DNA from: Ceratocystis colombiana
Taxonomy: Eukaryota > Ascomycota > Sordariomycetes > Microascales > Ceratocystidaceae
NCBI GenBank assembly: GCA_026419805.1
Contig: JAOSLS010000010.1
Location: 1 to 64,000, forward strand
Length of the DNA stretch: 64,000 bases
Direction of reading: 5' to 3'
This document shows, piece by piece, positions 23,101-33,958 of the stretch. Position 1 is the stretch's first letter, and every line of letters starts with the position of its first letter. A model generated the notes under the pieces. It worked only from the letters and a program-made list of their open reading frames with translations. It did no database searches and was not told the origin of the DNA. The position numbers and the translations under genes are program-made.

Positions 23101-24772
23101 TTCGTGCATATTTCCGTGTGAATCATGGCGATGGCTATCTTCCTCAAAGGTCATGATTCGAGATCTGACACTACCAGCCTCGCTTGCAGTCTTGTGGGAG
23201 AAACGTGGGCCATGATCAGGTCTAGAAAGACGAAGTTGATCAATCAGTTCACTAATTTTAACGGCGGAAGGCAGCCCCTGCAATTCTTTGGCCATCTCCG
23301 TCAATCGAGCAAGTACGTTCTCGTAGCCCTCCTTTGTACCCATATCACGCACAATGCGCTCCAAAAGACTGATGATCTGAGAGCTGTCTTGGCCATACAA
23401 GGATGGAGTGCTCACAGACTCACGGTCTAGAGAAGCAGCAAAACTATTGGGACTTGGTATACGAGGGAGATTGAATGCGCGCACACCATTTACACTTGGG
23501 GGCGAGGAGCTTTGGTGGGGTTTTGAATCGAGAAGTAGCGCAGCACTTGCGAACACATCCTTCGTGCTGTGGCCTGCACGGCGAACCTCGTCCACATTCT
23601 CTATCAAGTTCCGCAGGCCTTTGCGGATATCCTCATCTCGTGCGTTGGTAGCTTGCTTGAGGCTAAGGAGATCAGCAGCGTTGTCTCTGCTTCGCCTGCT
23701 AAGAGCAGCCATGTCTTTTTGAAGTTGGGAAGCAATCTTAGTGAGGTTTAGGATGTGATGACCGAGATCAGTAAGGGCTAGAGCCTGATCAGATCCAATA
23801 GTATGGGAAGGCCCAGCGAAAACATCAGCGTCGCTTTCGGTTTTAGAGGGCTCCGAGGGCTTGGCTCTAGGGGTAGTCTCCTTATCGATGGACTTTTTGC
23901 CTAAGGGTGGCTCGGACTGGGAAGCAGTCTGATTTTGTTCGGGCTTTTTGTCTTCATTCTTTGGTTGCAAATCAGTAGGTGATGGCTGAAGCGGTGTTTC
24001 CTGTGAAGTCGGCTGTTTCTCATTCTCCTTGGGTGCAGGTTCGCGCACAGGTGGCATCGTATTCAAAGCCATCATGGTAGCAGATTGGGGAGGGGTACTG
24101 TCGCCCAAAATGCTCTGGTGTGTGCGCCTTGCAATGGGGCGAACAATAGGTGTCAAACTAGGCCCAGGGACGGGACTTTGGTAATGATCCCTACCCGGAG
24201 AGCCATTAGAGTAATCCGCAGTATTTGCAGTGGGCGTAACAGGGCGAAGATTCTTTTCGGGGGATCTTGTTGGGGGCATGCCCTCTAGAAATAAACTGCG
24301 GTCACGGACATTGGGCTGAAGGTTTTGCATTCGACGGTTTGGAGTTACGCCGGGGATGGGCAAGGGTCGTGTTCCAGGAGGGTAGACATTTTCGGGCATG
24401 TCAGCTCGTCTAGAGAGGTTAGAAGGAGCGGGCATACTAGCTTCGCGGGCCTTTTCAGACAGAGCAAGATGAGCTGATTGTATCGCGCTCGACGTGCCTG
24501 CCCTAGATAGGATACCGGGAGACTGGGGGTTCATGGGAAGGGGAGGAGGAGCTCTTTCAGGATCGGAGCTGTCCCACCTAGAGATCGCGAGAAGGTTAGC
24601 TTTGGCGACCCGGAAAAGGGATTCGATCGAAGCGATTATAGGATAAAACAAATGGGCAACTAATAGGTACATACATGGGAATCAGAGCCCGTCCTTGGTC
24701 AGATGAAGCTGAAGCCTTGTGTTTCAGTGATCCGGTAAAAGAAGCCGAATCCCTCTCGACTACTGTTGGCAT
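17116..24772 (-). CDS. giant repetitive coiled-coil protein with acidic C-terminal tail
   Basis: Two exons, 24772-24675 and 24577-17116, joined across a 97-base intron (GTATGT...CTCTAG); 2519 residues. Splicing gives an N-terminus (MPTVVERDSASFTG ... RALIPMWDSSDPERAPPPLP) that I recognise from uncharacterised Sordariomycete proteins, often labelled 'chromosome segregation ATPase family'. I see no ATP-binding motif, so that label is weak. Order along the protein: Pro/Ser-rich disordered N-terminus (1-300); mixed helical region; 35-residue repeats (about 659-791); LEFLxxQVHxKL-type repeats (about 1040-1195); continuous coiled coil; an 11-residue repeat array (about 1752-2054); classic heptad coiled coil (about 2090-2200); basic Ser-rich segment; an Ala-rich hydrophobic stretch; and an extremely Glu-rich tail (about 2370-2519). 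A structural or scaffold role is inferred; cellular location is unknown. Confidence 0.85.
18514..19422 (-). repeat. hendecad (11-residue) repeat array inside the coiled-coil gene
   Basis: Residues about 1752-2054 consist of roughly 25 units of 11 residues with consensus E/D-K-L-x-S-x-D/E-x-x-V/L/M-T. Examples: EKLSSVDTLVT, EKLASMDASLG, EKLTGVDATFS, EKLASVDTTIT, DKLSGFDSGLT, EKLVGMDDSLT, GKIATMETAMT. Hydrophobic positions are spaced 3-4-4, the hendecad signature, instead of 3-4. A few 3-4 residue insertions interrupt the phase. DNA identity between units is modest, so the array is old or under protein-level selection. Confidence 0.85.
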
Positions 24773-26731
24773 TTTGAGGTTATGGATGTGAGCTAGTCTC
24801 TGTCCTTACTACTGTCCAGTATAGCATATACACAGTAGTTCCCCAGGGAAGAACAAAGCCAACAAAAATGGCGACAACGTCCGAGGGCGAGAACGGCAAA
24901 GGTGAGTAATGTGGTGAGTTGGTTATCGAGATATGCTGAGGAAAAGCACAAGGAATGAGCGCTGTTTCAAGGAATAGCGATATAGGGGATGGCAGGCGGA
25001 AGAAAGAGAGAGCAACAACTCAAGCCAGGGGCTAGCTTGAGATAATTCTATGACAGTTCGTCGCGGAAGGGAAGAAAAAACAAAAGAATTGATATCAAAA
25101 TACAAGTGCCGTATGGAGAAAAGTGAAGACGTAAAAGAAAATAAATGTAGAAGCGCGATAATCAGCGGTGAAACCGGATAGGGCACAAGATTGAAGAATA
25201 TGAAGATGAAGGATGAAAATAAGTGTGATGGCACACAGTAAGAGGAAAAGAAAACAGGAAATCAAGAGAAAGCCGGAGGGGGGGGAGAGAGACACGGATT
25301 TTCTGTCTGCCGTGATCTGTTTATTTGGCGGAGGAAAGAACGACCAGCCAAAAGGGAAAGAGACGTAAAGTTTCTTCTGTGGATGGTGGGCAGATCGAGT
25401 TTAATGGGAAGGAGCAAGGAGGGGCAGCCAGATAGATGCTTGTCAACCAAACAGAACAGGCAAAATAGAGCAAGAGCTAGTTTTTCTTCTTTTCGTCTAC
25501 TTCGATGGAACATTTATGCAAAAGGTTTACCATGCATACGGCAACAGGACACACTGAGATAGGTACATTAACACATGGTGATAGCATAGTAGGGCCTTAA
25601 TCAAAGGTATCAGGTCCAGCATCTAAATTTGTTTTTTTTTTACTTAGTCTCCACTATCTACTTGGATTTACTGCGCAGTCACTTGAACTCCAGTGCCCTC
25701 TCATCACAAGTTTAACACGATTAGTTGTTGTCCCCCAATAATCCCATCCTTGGGCATGGACAACTTGCTGCCAATTGGCCTTACGCTTGATGAATTCGAC
25801 AAACTTATTTGTTTATGTGTGGTTGCTATGGCGACGCGCCTGCCTTCCCCTTCCTTCCAACCCAACTTCCTTGGACCAACAAGCCACTTTATAGCAAAGA
25901 GTGTGGAGCTAGCCCAACTCTAAGTTAGAAAGGAACCCCTTTGCGCTTCGCAAAGTTCAAGCGGTGCTACAGAAACAGGTTGGGTCTTCCCAGGATCTTT
26001 CTGGGCGGCTGATTGGCTACTCAAAAGTCTAGGTACCACCTATACTTGAACAATATGAAAAGTAACATCAAGGAGTGTGCATACACAAACCTCCATATAT
26101 CTTATGTGTAAATACAAGATAGGTTGTGGGTAATCAGATGACAACAATAGGAACAGACAAGGAAGAGAAGAGAAGCTTTTGTAATCATTAATATAGAAAA
26201 CACAGAAAGAGGCTAAAATCTGTGAGAGGAACAGAGAAAAAACAAAGTCTAGTAAAACAGTATACATCGTCTGGGCGCTGAAAAAGAGCACCAGAGTTAT
26301 TGAGGGAGAAGAAAATAAACGGGGAACGAAGGGAGAAAAACACAAAGTCAGTCAGGCCACGAGACCTAGCTAGCAACTTGGTGTTTGTTCTAGTTTTGTG
26401 TCGAATAGCCGCCATAAAAAAAGGCTACCGGCTTGGTGACGTACAGTACTTCGTACTGTTTGAGTATGCACCTGCTATGTGTAGACAGTGCGTATCTCTA
26501 GACTCCGGAAAGATGCATGAGCCGTATCGCAACGTCGTAAGACGCAACAAGTTAGCGGCAAAAAAAAGAGTGGCCAGACACCAACAAGATGACAAAGAGA
26601 GTCAGCGGGTATCTAGCCATGCCTCCTTATCGGGCCCAATGATAGAAGTAACCCTTGCAACCACCTAATCTAATCTGTAGTAGTAGTAGCTAGACATTGC
26701 TACAACAATTACGGCTCGTTTTCACCGTCGC
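24773..26731. other. intergenic: leader of coiled-coil gene and 3' flank of YHM2
   Basis: About 2 kb without a supported gene. 24773-25500 is purine-rich on the plus strand, so the minus-strand coiled-coil gene has a CT-rich leader. A short plus-strand ATG frame at 24868 (MATTSEGENGK, followed by GGTGAGTAA) has a donor-like end but no continuation that I can find. A small inverted repeat (ACAGTAC-TTC-GTACTGT) lies near 26443. Open frames at 26040-26668 show no family features. Confidence 0.5.
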
Positions 26732-28238
26732 CTATTTAGCTATGGCACGGTCAAAGGCGGGGATCAGAGTCTGGGCGAGCCAGAAGGAGAAGACTAGCTT
26801 TGGACCAGTCATCAGCAGCTTAGGAACCAAGCCCTTGAAGAAACTACCGAAGCCCTCGTTGCGGGCCATGTTAGTTAGGATTTTAAAACCACTCTCGGGG
26901 TTCTCGAAGTTGCGGTTCTGAATGCGTGTCTTGATGACATCCAAAGGAGCCGAAACAACCAGGGAAGCCGTGGCACCACCGATTGAGGCAATAAAGTTTT
27001 GGAACCATGTAGCCTTGTTGTAGTCCTGGAGCGCAAAGACATATTCCTTGGTGAAAGCAGAGCCACCGAATAGCTGGATAGAATGGGTTAGCAAAAGGCC
27101 TGCTATTGCTATGTACATCTATATGAACATAGCTCGGGCGATAGAGGGTGGGGCATGTCCTCGTAGTTAGTACCACCAACTTACAGCAAAAGAACCGGGG
27201 GCGTTCCGGGCAGCAGTCCAGCCCCAACCACGGTACAAGTTAAAGCCCTCATCCTTGACAATGGCTAGAACACCACGCCCACGGAAGGCCTCGGGGTTGG
27301 TCTGGCGCTTAATTTTTAGGACATCGAGAGGTAGCAGCACGATCTCACCAATACCGATCAAACTAAGCAAATAATAAGTTAGCAAGGTACATTCGAAGTG
27401 GCAAGTTGATGTTTGTGCACATAAGCAAACAGCAAAGCTTAATTAGACCCTGGGCCAGCCATCTTAATCCTCCCAAACTTCTGTAGTCATTGCTTACCTG
27501 CCGGCAGTGGAGTGCAGAATAGCCTTGCCAGTTTTCTTGCCAAAGGCCGACTCGAAGTCCTTGCCATAATGCTGAGTCAGGTAGTCGCGAGCAATAGGCT
27601 GACCACCATACTTGTATATCCGCTGTAGAACCTATATTGGACAAGACACAAAATGAGGATGGGTCAGTAACCGTACTATAGGCAGCTCTGAGGGAAGAGC
27701 ATTGTAGAGTGTAGCGGGGTCTTATCGGCTTCACTCACCTTGTAACCAGCGGCATAACCGAGACCGGGGAACAGCGAAATGAACTTGGCACCGGCACCGG
27801 CGTCGGCAGTCTGCTTGAAAATGACCTTGTTGAGTTCGGCGGCGCTGACAATCTTGCTCTGATTACTCATTAAGCGTTTGGCAATAGTATCAACCTATGC
27901 AAATAAATGACAAATATTAGCAAAGAAGTGATGAAATTGGCTAATCGAGCATTTTCCAGAGCCAGGGAGAGAAGGATGGTAGAAAAGAGTCATAGGTAAT
28001 AGTGAAAAACATACAGGGTGGAACATCATAAGTTCAGCAATTCCAGCGGAGCCTAGAAGACAAATACATCTAGTTAGCTTCAAGTACATCACGATGCACC
28101 ACCATACGCCAAAAGAGGCCGTATAATTCCGGGGAAACGGAGTTATTCATCGGAGTGGAAAGCGGAGAATAACGAACCGGAGCCTAGTAGACGGGCGACA
28201 TTGGACTCCTTATGAGAGCCGGAAGCGGGAGGAGACAT
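26732..28238 (-). CDS. YHM2: mitochondrial citrate/oxoglutarate carrier Yhm2
   Basis: Six exons: 28238-28178, 28052-28015, 27894-27739, 27631-27498, 27362-27185, 27073-26732; 302 residues. The spliced product matches the yeast Yhm2 family over its length. It begins ARLLGSGSAGIAELMMFHP then VDTIAKRLMSN, continues YKVLQRIYKYGGQPIARDYL and IGIGEIVLLPLDVLKIKRQT, then GWGWTAARNAPGSFALFGG, SAPLDVIKTRIQNRNFENPE and GPKLVFSFWLAQTLIP. The Px[DE]xx[KR] carrier signatures mark three repeats and six membrane helices of the SLC25 fold (P-V-D-T-I-A-K, P-L-D-V-L-K, P-L-D-V-I-K). Family knowledge: Yhm2 exchanges citrate for 2-oxoglutarate across the inner membrane to supply cytosolic NADPH, and binds mitochondrial DNA in yeast. 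All introns have GT-AG ends. The first donor is GTTCGT, a less common form. Confidence 0.94.
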
Positions 28239-28869
28239 TGTGACAGCGGACAGCGGGGAAGCGAATGGTAAGAAAGGGAAAGACTTTTAGAGATGTAAAA
28301 TTAAGGAAAGGGCAGGAAGAGACAGAAAAAAAGAATTGCTGTCACGCATTAAAGGAAAATAGGAACTACAGATTGGATCAAGAAATCGACAGTAGCAACT
28401 ACCTGAAAAAAAGATAAGGCGGCGGGCGAAAACCGAGCCTATAGTCTGCTGCACAATTAAAAAATCTATTAAGCTGAAGCAAGCTGCGGCCCGTCTGGTT
28501 TTTCTTATCGATAGACTGTTGAGATGTAAATTTTTCTTTAGTTGTCGCAGAGAGGTACGTACCTTTTCCAGGAAAGAGCCCCTCTATCGAAATGGCTTCT
28601 CTATCGCACCCCACTATCTACAGAAGAAAGGAAGTCCGGTCCCTTATCTATGATTAGCCATTATATTGACTAATCTATCAACCCTAGCAGATATCCCATA
28701 GCCAAAGAATGGCGATGGCATGTTCTTAGATCTGATTAACTAACCTGATCTAGGGTGTGCACCATTAGACCATCATATGTAATGAATTTTCTGTGGCTTG
28801 TCCATTGCACCCATTCAGAAGCGATTTAATTATTCCCCCCATTTTATTTTCTATTGTAACCAACCTAGT
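28239..28869. other. intergenic: YHM2 promoter and RPC82 3' flank
   Basis: About 630 bases with no open frame of note. Both neighbours are on the minus strand, so this is the YHM2 promoter and leader together with the RPC82 3' UTR. It is AT-rich towards 28650-28860. No clear TATA or CCAAT element identified. Confidence 0.5.
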
Positions 28870-31134
28870 TTAGTAGTCACTAAACAATGCCAACATATCA
28901 TCGAGACGTTGTACCTCACCAAGGATCTTGTCTTGTAGACCAAGAAACTTGCTGTAGCGTTGGAAATGCTCCGTTGACATTTCCTGTTCTTCTTTGCCCT
29001 TAACATCTGTGCGGTTGACGTATTCGAGTAGGTCCTTCTCGGCACGACGTTCGTAGTCAAGACGCTCAAGGCAACGAAGGATCATCTTTTGTAAGTTCTC
29101 TATGACTGACTTTTTAGTGGCCTCGACGTCACAGAACCAGAAGAACATTGTGCGGTTTGCCATGCGGTTGTTGTCACGTGGCACTTCCTGGATTTCTACA
29201 AAGCCGCCCTGCTGTAAATCCAGAATCTTGTTTTGTACTGCCTGCTTTTTCATCAGTGCTAGTGATGCTAGAGTCTTCTCATCTAGGCGACCCTTTTGCT
29301 GCAAAATGCGCGTCAGGCGCAGGCCATGCCGACCAAAAGATCGTGTAATGATAGCATCCAGCTCGACCTGTCGCAATGTATCCATTAGTAGCTCTATGTC
29401 AATGGTCCATTGACCACGACCCTGGAGACCGCAATGTCGGATGAATCTATACTTGTGCTCGGCAAGTAAGAGAAGATGTTGACGAAGCATCATGGTTCGG
29501 CTATCCTTGGTAGACGAGCCGGTGACTTCTGTTGCTGTTCCTTCTGCGCCTTTGGAGGCCGGCTCATCATCCGAGTCAATATCAACAGCGACAGCAGGTG
29601 CTTGCTTAGGCCGCAGAGTGGTAACACCCATTTCCCCGTCAGAATCGGCCTCATCCTCAGTATCTAGCGCTGAAATACGGATTTTTTCTGCAGCATCCTT
29701 ATCGATTTTGGCTTTGTCAGCTTTGCCGATGCCGAGGTGCACATTGATGGAGGAGTCGAGCTGATCCAAAATCTCTAATGTAGTGACAATCTTTTGTGGG
29801 CCAGAGAATTCATCTTCAGCTACGGCGGCGGAATCAACTCGCGGATCAGGTCGGCATCGCGAAATACCTTTGGTGAGAATTCGAAGCAGTGTGCTAAATA
29901 CCTGCCCAGTTGTTTCACCAAGAACATCGGCAGCGAATCGGACGAGTCGCTCGTTGCGCAGATTGACATTGCACTTTTCATAGTTGATGCGCACCACAGT
30001 GTTGGACTATATATACGAGATGGTCGTTAGCATAAGTACATTCACTATACCTATTTTGTATATGGCATGAGGGCTTACCGCTAACTGGCGACCCTCAAAC
30101 TCTGATTCATCCGACACCGAATCACCATTGAAATTTAGCTTGCGGCGCTTAGAAGCAATAAGTCCACTGTCCAAGTCACGTTTGAGGCGCTTTGTTTGAG
30201 CTCTAGCATCTCTGAACTCCTTGACCATTTCAAGATGCATATCTGCACGGGCTTTGGCAGAAGCGTCTTTATGTTTGCGCTGGAAATTTTGTTCGATCTC
30301 GTCATAAACATCGTGAAGCTTGCGCATAGAACCGGGTACAATGACATCGAGAATCTCGGCTTGGATAAGCTGCGCGATGACTTCGTGGAGGTGCCATGTG
30401 CCCTTGATGGCACTTTCCGGTTCAGTAGGGGAATCGATAGCCAAGGAGGCGCCATCTTGTTGGCAATTGGCTTCCACATTTTTGGTTTCATTGAGCTCAA
30501 AGCATGTCATGTCAACGTCATTGCCTGCTTTGGCGGCTCCTGCTGCTCGAGAAGCAGCAACAGCCGAGCTTCGTGCACTAAATGCTTGGGCTAAATCGGC
30601 AACCTGAGCATGGCCGAGAGAGGCGATTGTTTGCACGATCTCTTGCTCCGCTGTGCCATACTCGAAGCCGACGTTATTAATGATTTTACCGAGGCGGATG
30701 ACGTTGTATGAAGTATAAGGGTTAGCCTCATAGATGGTTTGCTTGTTTCCAGTAGGGCTTAGATGATGGTATACGAGGCTCTGTTGAACGAGAACAGCTA
30801 GGCCGTGGCGGAGATGTCGAGGGCTAAGAGCAGTAAGCTGGCCAAGCTGTGAGATGGTAGAAGGACCGCGATTGAAAAGGCCGGCAATGATGCGCTGTAC
30901 ATGAGGGTAGATGATTAGCTTTTAGACGTGGTGACGAAAAGATAGATCTTGGACAACGCGAAGAGACTTACCGAGGGGAGCTCGCCGTAGATATCACGCA
31001 CTAGAAGCGTGCAAAGCTCAGCGGAATGTTTGGTCTGGAGAGCAAGTATGTTAATAAGGGATGTAGAAGCAAGAGTCTCAGAGAGATAGACGGAGATGGG
31101 CTGAGACAACAGGGAAGATGCCTACCATTACCAT
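28870..31134 (-). CDS. RPC82: DNA-directed RNA polymerase III subunit Rpc82 (C82/RPC3)
   Basis: Four exons: 31134-31126, 31034-30972, 30894-30079, 30006-28870; 674 residues, close to the 654 of yeast Rpc82. The N-terminus (TKHSAELCTLLVRDIYGELPS) and next segment (RGPSTISQLGQLTALSPRHL, then HGLAVLVQQSLVYHH) form the first winged-helix of the Rpc82 family. The middle carries charged low complexity. The C-terminal part includes RQHLLLLAEHKYRFIRHCG, GRHGLRLTRILQQKGRLDEK and VEIQEVPRDNNRMANRTMFF, and ends in a coiled coil (LGLQDKILGEVQRLDDMLAL). C82 belongs to the C82/C34/C31 subcomplex needed for Pol III initiation on tRNA and 5S genes in the nucleus. The first exon is tiny. Splicing after ATG (31132) or after ATGGTAATG (31126) both keep frame, so the N-terminus is M- or MVM-. 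Confidence 0.92.
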
Positions 31135-31678
31135 GACGGGCGCGTGTATATTATCGGATATGAATATTTAACTAGAAGGGAAGAGAAAGAAGGGTGAGGG
31201 AAGGGAAAGAAGCAAGCAGAAAATAGTTTGTGAACAAAAGTAGGCCAACAAAGTGGGAGTGGATGAAACGATTGATTGCCTCTAGAGACGCTCTCACTAT
31301 CTCTAGAGCCAAGTCACTACTATCTAGATTTCATTGAACGACTGCGAAAAGGTGGCTGTAGCGAAGCAGGAGTTGAAAGCTGAAGGAAGTGGAATTAGCA
31401 AAGAGGAAGAAATAAAATTCCTCGCGCAATCTGCAAGCAAAATCTCGTGTGCGTCTTCTTTATTACACTTTAACTATATTTTTGTTGAAGTGTTGAAGGT
31501 CAATCCTCTCCAAGGTGCAAGAAAAAAAAGGGTCTCCAAAAAAGAAGTGCCCCACCTTACTTAGACCGCCAGATGGTAGCAGGTGCAGAGAAAAAAAAAC
31601 ACATTTTATAACTATACCACCAGCTGCCACTCACCTGCCAGTAAGTCTTTCTTTGGGTGGGCCTTACTAGAAAATTTG

Positions 31679-31735
31679 ATTGGCATTGGCTCAAAGGTTA
31701 CTGGACTGGCGCATACAATCACGTGACCATATAAA
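31679..31735 (+). promoter_or_regulatory. candidate QCR2 promoter: tandem inverted CCAAT, E-box, TATA
   Basis: Two ATTGG (inverted CCAAT) boxes at 31679-31683 and 31685-31689, a palindromic TCACGTGA at 31719-31726, and TATAAA at 31730-31735, all about 255-310 bases before the QCR2 ATG. CCAAT boxes bind HAP/CBC complexes and CACGTG binds Cbf1-type bHLH factors, both known regulators of respiratory genes in yeast. Use here is inferred. The same 857-base gap also contains the RPC82 promoter on the other strand. Confidence 0.55.
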
Positions 31736-31990
31736 GCTTTGGAAGGGTTGGTTGCCGAAAATCATACGGAACCCATGCTAATTTGTCTTGTCGCTCATTG
31801 AACACTATCTATCAATCTTTCAAGATCAGCCTTCTTTTTTTTTTTTTCACCTTGAGGGAACTCTCCAATTGAGCTGTCTCAAGTCTGCCGTGCACCGCCG
31901 ACTGCCGCAACACTCATATAAAAAAGCACGTCCTTCCTGTCTCCTTCCTCATCTACAGTCCTTCGTCTCCTCCCTCAAATCACATCCACC

Positions 31991-33920
31991 ATGATCTCGC
32001 CGATATCCGCTTCCCGGCTGGCTCGTCAGTCGTCGCGCATTGCCAACCAGGCCGTCCAGCGCCGGTCAATTTCTACTGCTGGCTCTTACGAGACTTATAC
32101 TGCCGAGGGCATCAAGACTGCCTCGCGGGACGTCCGTGGTCCTACCTCCAAGATTGCTGTTGTGGCTAAGGCTGGCACCCGGTACCAGCCCCTGCCAGGC
32201 CTGACTGTCGGCCTGGAGGAGTTTGCCTTCAAGGTTTGTATTTGAATGCGTTTATCTCTTTTGCCCTTTGATGTCAGTAGCTTGCTTTTTACTATCACTA
32301 AAAAGCTACTCTAGCTCTGACTCTGCACATGTACACAATTTTCCCATTATTGCCCCTCTGTTTTGCCTTCTCTTGCGTGTCGCAGCCCGCCATTCCGATT
32401 TGTCTCTTGGGATAGTAAGCTAATTGTGTTATCTCTTGTTCTCTTTTATCACTACCGTAGAGCACTGCCAAGAGATCTGCCCTGCGAATTGCTCGCGAGA
32501 CCGAGTTGCTGGGTGGTCAATTGAAGTCGTACCACACCCGTGAAGCCCTGGTTCTCGAGGCCAGCTTCCTCCGTGAAGACCTACCCTACTTTACCGAGCT
32601 GCTAGCCGAGGTCATTTCTCAGACTAAGTACACCAGTACGTGCTATATCGACACCCTTTATCGGCCTTCATGTTGGCTAGTTCCTGATGGTCTACGGTCT
32701 ACGGGTTTCTTGGGCATGTTCCGCAAAGATTAGAAAAGAAAGCCGAGACGACCGGACCCATGAAACCATGCCTTACATCCTTATTTCCCTCAAACTACGT
32801 CGATGCCCCTCTCGGACTAATAGCACTAGCTCTTGGCAGCTGGCCTAGAGATGTCAAGGGCTCCAATGGCCGTAATTGCTTTTTTTCATTGCACAATGCT
32901 AATCTTGCCCTCTCTCTCTCACAGCCCATGAGTTCCACGAGGAAGTCGAAAGCGTCATCCGCCAGAAGCAGGGTGCTCTAGCTCCTAGTGCCTCAGCTGC
33001 TGCTCTCGATACTGCTTACTCTGTTGCTTTCCACACCGGTCTGGGTTCTGCCATCTACCCCACCACTGCCTCGACCAAGTCCTACCTGAGCGAGAACACT
33101 GTGGCCGCCTACGCCGAGGCTGTCTACAACAAGTCTAACATTGCCTTTGTTGCCGATGGCGCCGCTCAGCCCATTGTCAACAAGTGGGCTGAGGTCTTCT
33201 TTAAGAGCGTTCCCGCTGCTGCTGGCTCTAATGCTCTATCTATCAACACCGCTTCCACCAAGTACTTTGGTGGCGAGCAGCGCCTTAGCCACTCACATGG
33301 TAACTCTATTGTTATTGCCTTCCCTACCGCCTCTGCCGCCGAAGCCCAAGTTCTCGCTTCTCTTCTCGGTGGCCAGTCCAACATCAAGTGGTCTACCGGC
33401 TTCTCTGTTCTCGGCAAGATCACTGCCAAGATCCCCGGCCTGTCTATCTCGACTGCCAACTCCGGCTTCACCGACGCTGGCCTTCTGACTATCACTCTTG
33501 ATGGTTCTTCTACCGCTGTCTCTAAGGGTGCTATCGAGACTGTCAAGGCTCTCAAGACCATTGCTGGTGGTGCCATTAGCGCTGAGGACCTGGCTAAGGC
33601 CGTAGCTCAGGCTAAGTTTGCTGCCCTAGATGCCACCCAGACCTCATCTGGCTCTATCCTCACCGCCGCCTCTGGCCTACTGTTTAACGCCCCCTCTGTT
33701 GCTGCCCAGGTCAAGGCCATCGAGGCTGTCAAGGCCGACAAGCTTGCCAAGGTAAATTCTTTTTTTTGTTTACCCTTCGTTACATGACTCCAAGCTTAAC
33801 TAACCAAATCCTTCCTTCCTACAGACTGTCAAGGCCCTGCTCGAGAAGAAGGCGACTGTTGCCACCGTTGGTGACCTGCATGCCCTCCCCTACGCCGAGG
33901 AGATTGGTCTGCTTGTATAA
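31991..33920 (+). CDS. QCR2: cytochrome bc1 complex core protein 2
   Basis: Four exons: 31991-32233, 32461-32635, 32925-33751, 33825-33920; 446 residues. The N-terminal SASRLARQSSRIANQAVQRR with RRSIS is a mitochondrial presequence. The mature part shows the M16 peptidase-like fold of bc1 core subunits: SKIAVVAKAGTRYQPLPGLT, AFKSTAKRSALRIARETEL, GGQLKSYHTREALVLEASFL, HEFHEEVESVI, AFHTGLGSAIYP, then Gly/Ala/Ser-rich C-terminal repeats. The zinc-binding HxxEH of active processing peptidases is absent, as expected for core 2. It is a structural subunit of respiratory complex III on the matrix side. Introns of 227 and 289 bases are long for this window, and the last is 73 bases. Codon use is strongly biased towards C-ending codons, as in highly expressed genes. 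Confidence 0.95.
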
Positions 33921-33952
33921 TTGAAAATCTGATTTACTGGATAATAAACCCT

Positions 33953-33958
33953 TCCTTT
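33953..33958 (+). terminator. AATAAA polyadenylation signal of QCR2
   Basis: A perfect AATAAA hexamer begins 33 bases after the QCR2 stop codon and is followed by a long CT-rich stretch. Many fungal genes lack a strict hexamer, so this is a plausible but unproven signal. Confidence 0.45.

Noticed and set aside
24868..24906. Plus-strand micro-ORF MATTSEGENGKGE ending at a GTGAGTAA donor-like site
   Set aside because: No downstream acceptor leading to a coding frame was found, and it lies within the presumed leader of the minus-strand gene.
26300..26668. Open frame of 122 residues downstream of YHM2
   Set aside because: Low-complexity basic sequence without homologue features or splice logic; probably chance.
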